DNA of 18,968 nucleotides from a bacterium (GTDB taxonomy: Bacteria; Zhuqueibacterota; Zhuqueibacteria; Residuimicrobiales; Residuimicrobiaceae), in NCBI GenBank assembly GCA_012523655.1, contig JAAYTV010000128.1, forward strand, positions 1 to 18,968, in the 5' to 3' direction. Both the position numbers and the translations under genes were made by a program. The notes beneath the pieces were generated by a model. That model was given only the letters and a program-made list of their open reading frames with translations. It was not told the DNA's origin and made no database searches. Of the stretch, positions 1 to 6,965 are shown piece after piece. Each line of letters begins with the position of its first letter. Positions within the stretch are counted from its first letter, which is position 1.

Positions 1-879
1 CTGTATGGCCTTAAACCAGGTTTTAAATACAATTACGATTGTCTGGTCGACTTGACGCTGAGCAAATTCATCTTCAAGGCGTATTTGCAGGCCGTGGACA
101 TTCTGAAATACAGCCGCCAGGAGGCATCGACCGTTCGCGCGGTACGCGAAATCCTGGCGCATTTTCCGGATTATCCCACCGCCATGAGCAACATCGGGCC
201 GGTGTACGTCTCTGTGCCCGGAGAACATGCAGAGGTGGTCTATAACGTGCCCAACAGCCTGATGACTGTTTTTCCCGGCGAGGAACACGGCCTCCATTCC
301 CCAGCTGAAATCCTACGCCTGCTGGAAAACTCGCTGACCAACATGCAGATTGAAGGGGGCAATGATCTTGTGTTTCTTAATCTACAGGCCGCCCGCCTGG
401 GCCGGTTGGATCTCGAAAAGTTCAAGCGCCAGGCAGCCTATTGCGAGATCAATAACGGCGCCTACACCGATATGGTGCTGCAAGTGCACGGACGCTATTC
501 CGACACGACAACGCCCTTTGATTTTATGGCCCGAATGGGCATCTGGTTTGAAAATTTCGGCCTGCCGGTGGTGATCAACGAGTGCCTGCTGCAGAGCTAT
601 AACGGCGTGATCCGGCTTTTTCCCAACTGGCCCAAGGATCAGACAGCGGCCTTCCATCAGTTGCGCTGCGTCGGTGCCGTATTGATCAGCGCCGAGTTTA
701 AAAATCGAGAGGTCACCTGGGTGACCGCAACCAGCGAACGCGGCGGACCTGTGACGATCCTCAGCCCCTGGCCTTTGCACAGCCGCATCAGCGTGGATGG
801 CAAATCCACTCGCGTCAACCAATCCGAGTACAAATTTTCCATGAAACCAGGACAAACGCTGGTGTTAAAAAAAGAGTGA
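1..879 (+). CDS. GH95-like glycoside hydrolase, C-terminal fragment (5' end outside window)
   Basis: The frame is open from base 1, so the N-terminal part lies upstream of the window; a TTG at 52 is probably internal. About 292 residues are visible. Motifs such as FPGEEHGLHSP, EGGNDLVFLNLQAARLG, GIWFENFGLPVVINECLLQS and GVIRLFPNWP, followed by a final small beta-domain with GGPVTILSPW, match my memory of the C-terminal half of GH95-type (alpha/alpha)6-barrel enzymes (alpha-L-fucosidase or alpha-L-galactosidase relatives). Members are usually exported and cleave plant or host glycans. The catalytic Glu region of the family would lie mostly upstream, so activity and substrate cannot be judged here, and no signal peptide can be assessed. 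The next gene starts within 40 bp. The family assignment is by recalled similarity; another (alpha/alpha)6 family remains possible. Confidence 0.7.
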   Translation: MYGLKPGFKYNYDCLVDLTLSKFIFKAYLQAVDILKYSRQEASTVRAVREILAHFPDYPTAMSNIGPVYVSVPGEHAEVVYNVPNSLMTVFPGEEHGLHSPAEILRLLENSLTNMQIEGGNDLVFLNLQAARLGRLDLEKFKRQAAYCEINNGAYTDMVLQVHGRYSDTTTPFDFMARMGIWFENFGLPVVINECLLQSYNGVIRLFPNWPKDQTAAFHQLRCVGAVLISAEFKNREVTWVTATSERGGPVTILSPWPLHSRISVDGKSTRVNQSEYKFSMKPGQTLVLKKE

Positions 880-917
880 TCAAGATTTTACCAGGATCGT
901 AAAACCTTTTGCCGAAA

Positions 918-1430
918 ATGAACAACCGCAGAACTGCTTTTTATATCCTATTGTACATCGGCGCCATTGTGCCGGCCAATCTGTTGGTGACCTGGTTGGG
1001 CCCGCGTGCGACCATCCCAACCGCTTTTCTGTTTATCGGATTGGACCTGACCAGCAGGGATCATCTGCACGAAGTCTGGCGCCGCCGCCACCTTTTTCTG
1101 AAAATGGCAGCGCTGGTTTTCGCAGGCAGCCTGCTCTCCTGGCTGATCAACCGTCGCGCCGGACCCGTGGCCATAGCCTCGCTGACCGCTTTCGCCGCTG
1201 CCGGCGCTGTCGATGCTTTCACCTATCATTTTCTCCACCGCTATTCCCGCTGGATCAAGGTCAATGGATCCAACATCCTTTCTGCAGCGGCGGACAGCCT
1301 GATCTTTCCCACCGTGGCCTTCGGCAGCCTCCTGCCATGGATCATCCTCGGTCAATTCACCGCCAAGGTCCTGGGCGGCTTTATTTGGATGCTGCTGCTT
1401 GACCGCAGACATAAAATCATTCAGAGTTGA
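918..1430 (+). CDS. VUT-family integral membrane protein (YhhQ / queuosine-precursor transporter-like)
   Basis: A hydrophobic protein of about 170 residues with roughly five to six membrane segments, resembling the short VUT ('vitamin uptake transporter') branch that includes the queuosine precursor transporter YhhQ. Visible family features are ANLLVTWLGP near the N-terminus, FLFIGLDLTSRDHLHEVW after the second segment, VNGSNILSAAADSLIFPT and PWIILGQFTAKVLGG. It is shorter than full YhhQ (about 220 residues), as is common in this branch. Start choice: ATG 918 is taken, but an in-frame TTG at 909 has an AGGA (893-896) at a better distance (12 nt) than the ATG (21 nt), so three extra residues are possible. 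The transported substrate is not deducible from sequence. It may be co-transcribed with the hydrolase upstream, though no functional link is evident. Confidence 0.7.
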   Translation: MNNRRTAFYILLYIGAIVPANLLVTWLGPRATIPTAFLFIGLDLTSRDHLHEVWRRRHLFLKMAALVFAGSLLSWLINRRAGPVAIASLTAFAAAGAVDAFTYHFLHRYSRWIKVNGSNILSAAADSLIFPTVAFGSLLPWIILGQFTAKVLGGFIWMLLLDRRHKIIQS

Positions 1431-1507
1431 ATCACCAGGCGGATCCGCCGGGCTTTGCCACGCCGGCATGCTCACGTTTATCTCCCAAAACATCAGAAAA
1501 ATAGTGC

Positions 1508-1536
1508 TTGTCAATGAAACCAATTCATGCTATTTT
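1508..1536 (+). promoter_or_regulatory. Predicted housekeeping promoter for the lipoprotein protease
   Basis: TTGTCA (1508-1513), a 17-nt spacer, then TATTTT (1531-1536), lying about 32 bp before the ATG of the next gene in a 138-bp gap. The spacing and position are right for a sigma-70-type promoter, and it matches four other promoter candidates in this window. Confidence 0.5.
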
Positions 1537-1568
1537 ATATTGATCTATCTGACTGAACAGGACCTGCC

Positions 1569-2615
1569 ATGAAAAAAGCGATCTTTTTAACGGCCTTTGT
1601 TCTACTCTCCTGCCAAGGACGGATTTATCGCACCGTCTATCCGCTGCTCAACGACGGCAAATACGACAGTGAATTTCCCTACAAAAACTGCTCCCAGGAG
1701 ATCAAAGAGATCTGCGACATGACCGTTAAAATCTATTGCACCACCCGATACAAAATCCACTATTTCGACCGCAGCGATAAAATGACCCGGCGCGACATCC
1801 AGGAGCGCGGACTGCTCCACTGCAAGTCCACCAGCTTTAGCGAAAACCCGATCGCCGGCAGCGGCCTGGTGATCTCCTCCAACTCCCAATCGGTGTTGGT
1901 GCTCACCTGCAGCCATGTGGTCTATCACAGCGATTCCCTTTTCACCTATTATAACGAGGACGAAAAAAACCGGCTTCGCTACATACGAACGGCGGCGGTT
2001 AAAACCGAAGAACGCCTTCTCGCCGCCGGATTCCCCGAGGACGGCGTGCTGCATCTGTTGGCCCATGATCCCCAGGCCGACATCGCTCTGATCGGCAGAA
2101 CCTGGAACAAACCCCTGAATAGGGTGATCAACGATTTTCGTTATCCTCTCGGCAGAGGCGCAGAGTTGGAGTGGGGCAGCTTTGTCTATCTTATCGGCTA
2201 TCCTCAGGGGCAGCTGATGGTCACTAAGGCCATCGTCAGCCAGCCGAACCGCGACGGCCATGGCGGCTTTCTCATCGACAGCAATTTCAATCGCGGATTC
2301 AGCGGCGGCATCATCCTCGCCATCCGCGACGGCGTTCCCAATTTCGAAATGGTCGGCATGGGCAGTTCCACCTCCGGTGCACCAGAAGCCATTCTCACAC
2401 CCTCGCCGGATGCAGAGTATGGTATGCAGGTCCCCTATGACGGCCAGCCCTACGCCGTCTCGATCAACCGCATCAATTATGGCATCACTTTCGTCGTGCC
2501 CTCTGAAGCGATCCTGGAATTTCTCAATAAACAACGTATATTTTTTAAAGGCACGGCCTATGAGGCCAACTTGGCAGCGGCCTTTCAGCAACATACATCC
2601 GCGGCCGCTCCATGA
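1569..2615 (+). CDS. Lipoprotein trypsin-like serine protease with intact catalytic triad
   Basis: 348 residues. The N-terminus has two lysines, a hydrophobic stretch and a lipobox ending LLSC, so Cys15 is the predicted lipidation site. Residue 16 is Gln rather than Asp, compatible with outer-membrane sorting under the E. coli rule. The trypsin-like (S1/DegP-fold) core has TCSHVV (His116), PQADIAL (Asp171) and NRGFSGG (Ser245 in the GxSGG motif), so the triad looks complete. There is no PDZ domain; the C-terminal part instead carries a Pro/Gly-rich insert (residues about 265-300). Five further Cys (41, 49, 57, 85, 114) lie before or at the catalytic His, suggesting disulfides in the periplasm. 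ATG 1569 is preceded by AGGA at 1559-1562 (6-nt spacing) and a promoter at 1508-1536. The target is unknown; protease activity is inferred from motifs only. Confidence 0.75.
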   Translation: MKKAIFLTAFVLLSCQGRIYRTVYPLLNDGKYDSEFPYKNCSQEIKEICDMTVKIYCTTRYKIHYFDRSDKMTRRDIQERGLLHCKSTSFSENPIAGSGLVISSNSQSVLVLTCSHVVYHSDSLFTYYNEDEKNRLRYIRTAAVKTEERLLAAGFPEDGVLHLLAHDPQADIALIGRTWNKPLNRVINDFRYPLGRGAELEWGSFVYLIGYPQGQLMVTKAIVSQPNRDGHGGFLIDSNFNRGFSGGIILAIRDGVPNFEMVGMGSSTSGAPEAILTPSPDAEYGMQVPYDGQPYAVSINRINYGITFVVPSEAILEFLNKQRIFFKGTAYEANLAAAFQQHTSAAAP

Positions 2616-2737
2616 TTTACACTCCGCGTCGATAAAGCCGATCACTCCTCAGGGATCATGCGGGTTCGGCTGTCGCAGCGCAAAGGGCGATGAGATGAGG
2701 CTGCTCGGACAAATAATTATTAATAAAGGAAATAAAT

Positions 2738-2806
2738 TATCGGCCTTTAAATAGCTTGACTGGTTTAAAAAAAATGGCTAACTTAAAAATTAATTTAAAG
2801 CCGATA
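2738..2806. repeat. 14-bp inverted repeat bracketing the porX-like promoter (operator candidate)
   Basis: The left arm TATCGGCCTTTAAAT (2738-2752) is the reverse complement of the right arm ATTTAAAGCCGATA (2793-2806) apart from one extra C on the left. The arms lie just upstream of the -35 and just downstream of the -10, with centres about 54-55 bp apart, roughly five helical turns. Because the left arm is upstream of the predicted transcription start, it should act as DNA (operator or looping sites), not as an RNA hairpin. Confidence 0.5.
2756..2784 (+). promoter_or_regulatory. Predicted promoter of the porX-tsaE-...-glmS operon
   Basis: TTGACT (2756-2761), a 17-nt spacer and TAACTT (2779-2784) lie in the 222-bp gap before the response-regulator gene. 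The predicted start of transcription is near 2791, giving a leader of about 47-59 nt. No other convincing promoter appears until 13302, so this may drive the whole run of ten genes. The rest of the gap (2616-2737) holds nothing I recognise. Confidence 0.55.
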
Positions 2807-2837
2807 TGCTGCATTGTGCTGAGAGACGCAGACTTAA

Positions 2838-4412
2838 TTGGGAGGCCCTCTGGCTGAGGATAAAGGACATATTTTGTGGGTGGATGACGAAATCGAGCTG
2901 CTCAAACCCCATGTGCTTTTCCTGGAAGAAAAGGGATACCGTATAACCACCGTGACCAACGCCGAGGACGCCATTGAGCTGTCCAAACAGCAAGAGTTCG
3001 ACCTGCTGCTGTTGGATGAGATGCTCAACGGCATGGACGGTCTGACCGCTCTCAACGAAATCCAGACACTCCGTCCCGCTCTGCCGGTCATCATGGTCAC
3101 GAAAAACGAAGAAGAGCGGTTGATGGAAGAGGCCATCGGCGCCCGGATCGTCGATTATCTGACCAAACCGGTAAACCCCAGCCAGATTCTGCTGGTCTGT
3201 AAAAAAGTGTTGCAGCGTAAACAGATCGCCGGAGAACGCATTTCGCGGGACTATTCCTCCGAGTTCTCCCAAATCGCGGGCCGGATTCTAGGCGCCATGG
3301 AGTGGAAAGATTGGGTTGATGTGCATCTCACATTGTGTGCGTATGATCTCGAATTAGACCAGCATCCGGACCTGGGCTTGAAACATACTCTCTACGATCA
3401 GAAACGGGATTGCAACACCGAGTTCGGCCGCTATATCGAAAAAAACTACAGCCGATGGTTATTCAGCGATGAGCGGCCGCCGATGTCGGTGGACGTTTTT
3501 GCCAACTATGTCAAGCCGCACATCGACCAAGGCCATCGCGCCATTCTGCTGGTGATCGACAACATGCGACTGGACCAATGGCTGGTCCTGGAACCGCTGC
3601 TGCGCGACTATTTCCGCATCAACCGGGATTATTATTTTTCCATACTGCCGACCGCCACGCCTTATGCCCGCAATGCGATCTTTAGCGGCCTGTTTCCGGC
3701 GGACATCGAAAAACAGATTCCGGATCTTTGGCAGAACAGCGACGAGAACGACGACATGAGCTGCAACCGTTTTGAGAGCCAGCTCATGGAACGGCAGCTG
3801 CGGCGGCTGCAGATCGAGCTCAAACCGTCGCCCAAGTACGTCAAGATTCTCGACATTCAGGAAGCGCGCTCCATGGCCAAGCGCATTCAGGAATATGCGA
3901 ACACGCCCTTTTCCTCTATTGTGCTGAATTTCGTCGACATCCTCGCCCACACGCGCAGCTCGTCGGATCTGATCAAAGAGATGATTCCCAATGAAGCGGC
4001 CTTTCGATCCATGACCCGTTCTTGGTTTGAACATTCTCACATCTTTCAGGCGTTGCGGCAATTGGCGGAGATGGGCAACCGTGTGGTGATCACTTCGGAT
4101 CACGGCAGCATCCGCGGGTTGCGCGGGGCCAAGGTGATCGGCGATCGAGAAACCTCCACCAGCCTCCGTTATAAATTCGGCCGCAACATCAAAGCGGATG
4201 CCAAGCACGCAGTCATCGTTAAAGATCCTAAATCCTTCCGTCTGCCGACGCGCGGGATCAACAGCAATTATCTGATCGCCAAAGAGGATTACTATTTTGT
4301 CTATCCGACCAACTATCACTATTATCTCAATTATTACGCGGATAGTTTTCAACACGGCGGCATTTCCATGGAGGAGATGATCCTGCCGCTGATCACGCTG
4401 GAGCCCAAATAA
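2838..4412 (+). CDS. porX: PorX-type response regulator with PglZ (alkaline-phosphatase superfamily) effector domain
   Basis: 524 residues. The N-terminal receiver has acidic residues Asp16/Asp17 (WVDDE), phospho-acceptor Asp60 (LLLLDEM), Thr88 and Lys110 (TKPVNP). A helical linker leads to an alkaline-phosphatase-like PglZ domain with metal-site candidates Asp241 (LVIDNMR), Thr272 (PTATPYARN), Asp367 and His371 (VDILAHTR), Asp421-His422 (TSDHGS) and His506 (FQHGG), all present. In Bacteroidetes, PorX works with the kinase PorY to control type IX secretion genes, and its PglZ domain is a zinc phosphodiesterase acting on oligonucleotides. No kinase or secretion gene is in this window, so the pathway here is unknown. 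The frame opens with a stop at 2835-2837 directly before TTG 2838. A strong SD (2841-2845) lies inside the frame, so CTG 2850 may be the true start. tsaE follows after 31 nt. Confidence 0.88.
   Translation: MGGPLAEDKGHILWVDDEIELLKPHVLFLEEKGYRITTVTNAEDAIELSKQQEFDLLLLDEMLNGMDGLTALNEIQTLRPALPVIMVTKNEEERLMEEAIGARIVDYLTKPVNPSQILLVCKKVLQRKQIAGERISRDYSSEFSQIAGRILGAMEWKDWVDVHLTLCAYDLELDQHPDLGLKHTLYDQKRDCNTEFGRYIEKNYSRWLFSDERPPMSVDVFANYVKPHIDQGHRAILLVIDNMRLDQWLVLEPLLRDYFRINRDYYFSILPTATPYARNAIFSGLFPADIEKQIPDLWQNSDENDDMSCNRFESQLMERQLRRLQIELKPSPKYVKILDIQEARSMAKRIQEYANTPFSSIVLNFVDILAHTRSSSDLIKEMIPNEAAFRSMTRSWFEHSHIFQALRQLAEMGNRVVITSDHGSIRGLRGAKVIGDRETSTSLRYKFGRNIKADAKHAVIVKDPKSFRLPTRGINSNYLIAKEDYYFVYPTNYHYYLNYYADSFQHGGISMEEMILPLITLEPK
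2841..2845 (+). promoter_or_regulatory. Shine-Dalgarno GGAGG that questions the porX-like start
   Basis: GGAGG lies downstream of the only conventional start (TTG 2838) and 4 nt before CTG 2850. TTG 2838 has no purine-rich site before it. The next conventional starts (TTG 2874, GTG 2880) would delete the first receiver strand and remove acidic-pocket context. This favours initiation at CTG 2850. Confidence 0.5.
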
Positions 4413-4443
4413 GCCGGGACGCACCCTGGTCAGGAAATGATCG

Positions 4444-4929
4444 ATGAATGAAACAGTCCACATCAGCGGGACGAATTATGACCTCGTGCACCGGGCCATC
4501 AGCCAAAGCGTGGAACAGACCGTACATTTTGCAGCGGCATGGGCGACCACGCTGCAGTGCGGCGACACCGTGGCCTTTTACGGCGGCCTGGGCAGTGGAA
4601 AAACCACGTTTATCCGGGGAATAGTGGCCGGGTTGAACAGTAAAGATCCAGTCAGCAGCCCCACTTTTACTCTTGTCAATGAATACACCGGCCGATGCCC
4701 TATCTATCACGTGGACCTGTATCGCATCGACTCGACCGCTGCATTAAGGGACGTGGGACTGGAGGACTATATCAACGCAGAGACCATCTGCCTGGTGGAA
4801 TGGCCCGAGATCGCCGCCTCCTTCCTCCCTGCCGGCCATCGCGCAGTGCGCCTGTCTATGGATTTTGCTCAAATGGGGCCTGAAGCCAGACTGATCGAGG
4901 TGCTGCAGCAGCATGATTCTCGCGATTGA
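4444..4929 (+). CDS. tsaE: tRNA t6A threonylcarbamoyl-adenosine complex ATPase TsaE
   Basis: 161 residues, the usual size. TsaE is the P-loop ATPase that works with TsaB and TsaD to place threonylcarbamoyl on A37 of ANN-decoding tRNAs. Walker A is GGLGSGKT (47-54), followed by the family's SSPTFTLVNEY (71-81), the Walker B-like IYHVDLYR (Asp91), LGLED-type GLEDY and the characteristic VEWPE (118-122). The start ATG 4444 has AGGA at 4432-4435, 8 nt upstream. It lies 31 nt after the porX-like gene and overlaps tsaB by 17 bp, so it is almost certainly co-transcribed and probably translationally coupled. The N-terminus (about 20 residues before the first family strand) is slightly long. The partner tsaD is not in this window. 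Confidence 0.95.
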   Translation: MNETVHISGTNYDLVHRAISQSVEQTVHFAAAWATTLQCGDTVAFYGGLGSGKTTFIRGIVAGLNSKDPVSSPTFTLVNEYTGRCPIYHVDLYRIDSTAALRDVGLEDYINAETICLVEWPEIAASFLPAGHRAVRLSMDFAQMGPEARLIEVLQQHDSRD

Positions 4930-5575
4930 AACTGCCAGCCATGTTTGTGCCGTCGCCCTGGCCATGGGCCAGGAGCTTGTAGCGGAGTACCGTCTCAACC
5001 TGAAGAACCAGCACGCCCGGTTGCTGGCTGCAGCAGTTGAAAGGATACTAGCAGACTGCAGGGTCCGGCTGGAGGATCTGCAGGCAATCGCCGTCTCCAT
5101 CGGGCCGGGCTCCTTTACCGGGCTGCGCATCGGCCTGTCGTTCGCCAAAGGGCTGGCCTTTGGCCGTAAACTGCCCATTGTCGGCGTTCCCACGCTGCAG
5201 GCGCTTGCTTCGCAGGCGCCCATGGAGCACGGTCTGGTGTGCGCTGTGCTTCGATCGCGCGTAAACGAGGTCTATCGGGCGTTTTTTGAAATCAAATCAT
5301 TCAAGGCGTATGCCCAGAACGAAACCGTTGTGCTTTCCAGCAGCGAATTGGCCGACTCCCTGCCGCCGGGGTGTTTAGTGATCACGGATCGCCAAAGCAG
5401 TTTGGATTTGCAGCGTTTACGTGTGCCGGTTTATCATACGGATCTCTCCGCCTTGACCATTGCCCGGCTGGCCGTCGATCAGCTCGCAGGGGCGGACCAC
5501 AGCCGAAACGATACGCTCGAACCCCTGTACCTGCAAGAGTTCATCGCCGGCCCAAACAGACCGAGCCTGCTGTGA
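4913..5575 (+). CDS. tsaB: tRNA t6A biosynthesis scaffold protein TsaB
   Basis: 220 residues of the ASKHA fold. TsaB is an inactive paralogue of TsaD that dimerises with it and recruits TsaE. The N-terminal strand MILAIETASHVCAVAL is typical, and the diagnostic block SIGPGSFTGLRIGLSFAKGL is at residues 62-81. The C-terminal half is more variable but ends with LEPLYLQ, the family's usual last conserved motif. The start ATG 4913 lies inside tsaE, with GAGGTG at 4897-4902. The last codons overlap the GTG start proposed for rimI. The order tsaE-tsaB-rimI is a widespread bacterial arrangement and supports all three calls. Confidence 0.95.
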   Translation: MILAIETASHVCAVALAMGQELVAEYRLNLKNQHARLLAAAVERILADCRVRLEDLQAIAVSIGPGSFTGLRIGLSFAKGLAFGRKLPIVGVPTLQALASQAPMEHGLVCAVLRSRVNEVYRAFFEIKSFKAYAQNETVVLSSSELADSLPPGCLVITDRQSSLDLQRLRVPVYHTDLSALTIARLAVDQLAGADHSRNDTLEPLYLQEFIAGPNRPSLL

Positions 5576-6084
5576 TCATCGACCTGGAAGGCCGGAGCTA
5601 TGTTGATCCGGTGAGCGGAAAAAACTATTGCGTACGCCACATGACGCTGCAGGATGTGGACCAGGTCGTTGAGCTGGAGAAAAGATTATTTACGCCGCCA
5701 TGGTCCCGCGCCAGCTTTCTGGCGGAACTGGAAGAACGCCCCTATTCCCTGTCGCTGGTGGTGATGGATGAACAGACGCTGATCGGCTACATGGTGGTCT
5801 ATTTTCTATATGAAGAGGCGCATCTGGCAAACCTGGCTGTTGCGCCGGAGTATCAACATCGCGGCGTGGGCGAACACCTGCTGCGGCTGTTGGTCTGCAT
5901 CGCGCGGGAGACTCTTCGTCAGATTCTGCTTCTCGAGGTGCGCAGGTCCAACGCCAAAGCCATCCGATTATACGAAAAGATGGGATTTGTGCACGCCGGC
6001 GTGCGTAGAAAATACTATGAGGATGGAGAGGACGCGCTACTGATGTGCAAAACGCTGACAGAAGAAAAAACCGGATCGCCCTAG
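5572..6084 (+). CDS. rimI: Ribosomal protein S18-alanine N-acetyltransferase (RimI-type GNAT)
   Basis: About 170 residues with the GNAT fold: an N-terminal VRHMTLQDVDQVVELE strand-helix, FTPPWS, a beta-bulge strand EAHLANLAVAPEYQHRGVG carrying the acetyl-CoA loop Q95-H-R-G-V-G100, LLEVRRSNAKAIRLYEKMGF (with Glu122 and Tyr134, positions of the catalytic pair in RimI) and a C-terminal KYYEDGEDALLM. RimI acetylates the N-terminal Ala of S18 and related substrates. The open frame runs upstream into tsaB, but that part is a shadow. GTG 5572 overlaps the tsaB stop (GTGA) and suits coupled translation; GTG 5611 is an alternative that still keeps the whole GNAT core, whereas ATG 5641 would cut the first strand. 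The acceptor protein here is inferred from the tsaB neighbourhood. Confidence 0.88.
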   Translation: MIIDLEGRSYVDPVSGKNYCVRHMTLQDVDQVVELEKRLFTPPWSRASFLAELEERPYSLSLVVMDEQTLIGYMVVYFLYEEAHLANLAVAPEYQHRGVGEHLLRLLVCIARETLRQILLLEVRRSNAKAIRLYEKMGFVHAGVRRKYYEDGEDALLMCKTLTEEKTGSP

Positions 6085-6101
6085 TCGAAAGCGATTAATC
6101 A

Positions 6102-6947
6102 ATGGAATGGTATAAACGCACCAACAAGGGGCTGGAGCCCAGCGAAAAAAAAGAACTCCCGGATGGGCTCTGGATCAAGTGCGAGGACTGTGGGGAGATC
6201 CTGTATAAAAAGGAGTTGGACCGCAACGCCAAGGTCTGCCTCAAATGCGGCCATCATTTTCGCATGAGCGCAGAGGAATACATCCGTCTTCTGGCAGACG
6301 ATGCGCGTTTTGACGAGTTCAACGCCGAGTTGCGCTCCGTTGATCCGCTCAAATTCAAGGATTCTAAAAAATACTCCGACCGTCTCAAAGAGGCCATAAG
6401 TCGGACCGGCTGCAACGATGCGGTGCGAACCGGCTGTTGTTCGGTGAACGGCGTACCGGTGGTGTTGGCGGTGATGGATTTCAGCTTTATCGGCGGCAGC
6501 ATGGGATCGGTGGTGGGCGAAAAGATATGCCGCGCCGTGGATCGGGCGCTGCAGACGTGCTCGCCGCTGATTATCATCTCCGCGTCCGGCGGAGCGCGGA
6601 TGCAGGAAGCGGCGTTGTCGCTGATGCAGATGGCCAAAACCGCGGCGCGTCTGGCACTCTTGTCTGATGCCGGCATCCCGTACATCTCTCTGTTGACCGA
6701 TCCGACCACCGGCGGCACCACCGCCAGCTTTTCCATGCTCGGGGATCTGATCATCGCTGAGCCGGGCGCGCTCATCGGCTTTGCCGGGCCGCGGGTGATC
6801 AAGCAGACCATCGGCCAGGACCTGCCGGAAGGCTTTCAGCGCGCGGAATTTTTGCTTCAACATGGATTTCTGGATGCGATTGTGCCGCGCACAGAGCTGA
6901 AGAGGCAGCTGTCGCGAATGCTAAACTTTTTTATAAACCGCAAATAG
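6102..6947 (+). CDS. accD: Acetyl-CoA carboxylase carboxyltransferase subunit beta
   Basis: 281 residues. AccD is the beta half of the carboxyltransferase that moves CO2 from carboxybiotin to acetyl-CoA, the first committed step of fatty acid synthesis. The N-terminal zinc ribbon has Cys27-x2-Cys30 and Cys46-x2-Cys49, followed by the crotonase-fold core with VMDFSFIGGSMGSVVGEK, the oxyanion-loop block SASGGARMQE, LTDPTTGGTTASFSMLGD and IGFAGPRVIKQTIGQ. The length and motif order are canonical. It starts 17 nt after rimI, with only a weak SD (AAAG near 6090). The alpha subunit gene accA is not adjacent here, so the two halves are encoded apart or accA lies outside the window. The next gene starts 18 nt downstream. 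Confidence 0.96.
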   Translation: MEWYKRTNKGLEPSEKKELPDGLWIKCEDCGEILYKKELDRNAKVCLKCGHHFRMSAEEYIRLLADDARFDEFNAELRSVDPLKFKDSKKYSDRLKEAISRTGCNDAVRTGCCSVNGVPVVLAVMDFSFIGGSMGSVVGEKICRAVDRALQTCSPLIIISASGGARMQEAALSLMQMAKTAARLALLSDAGIPYISLLTDPTTGGTTASFSMLGDLIIAEPGALIGFAGPRVIKQTIGQDLPEGFQRAEFLLQHGFLDAIVPRTELKRQLSRMLNFFINRK

Positions 6948-6965
6948 AAAGACTGATCTTCTCTT

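Noticed and set aside
1438..1449. Perfect 12-bp palindrome GGCGGATCCGCC after the VUT gene
   Set aside because: There is no loop and no T tract after it, so it is not an intrinsic terminator; a single short palindrome containing a BamHI site can occur by chance.
1602..2645. A 347-codon open frame on the - strand opposite the lipoprotein protease
   Set aside because: It lies entirely over a gene with a signal peptide, lipobox and full triad; its translation is of low complexity with no family motif, so it is a codon-bias shadow. The same applies to the long - strand frames at 3459-4463, 9920-10669 and 7820-8551.
2636..2671. AGCCGA...TCGGCT imperfect hairpin downstream of the protease gene
   Set aside because: Only six base pairs with a 24-nt loop and no T tract; not convincing as a terminator or structured RNA.
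5371..5571. N-terminal extension of the rimI frame into tsaB
   Set aside because: The frame is open but the extra 67 codons overlap the conserved tsaB C-terminus, and their translation does not look like part of a GNAT; GTG 5572 is a better start.
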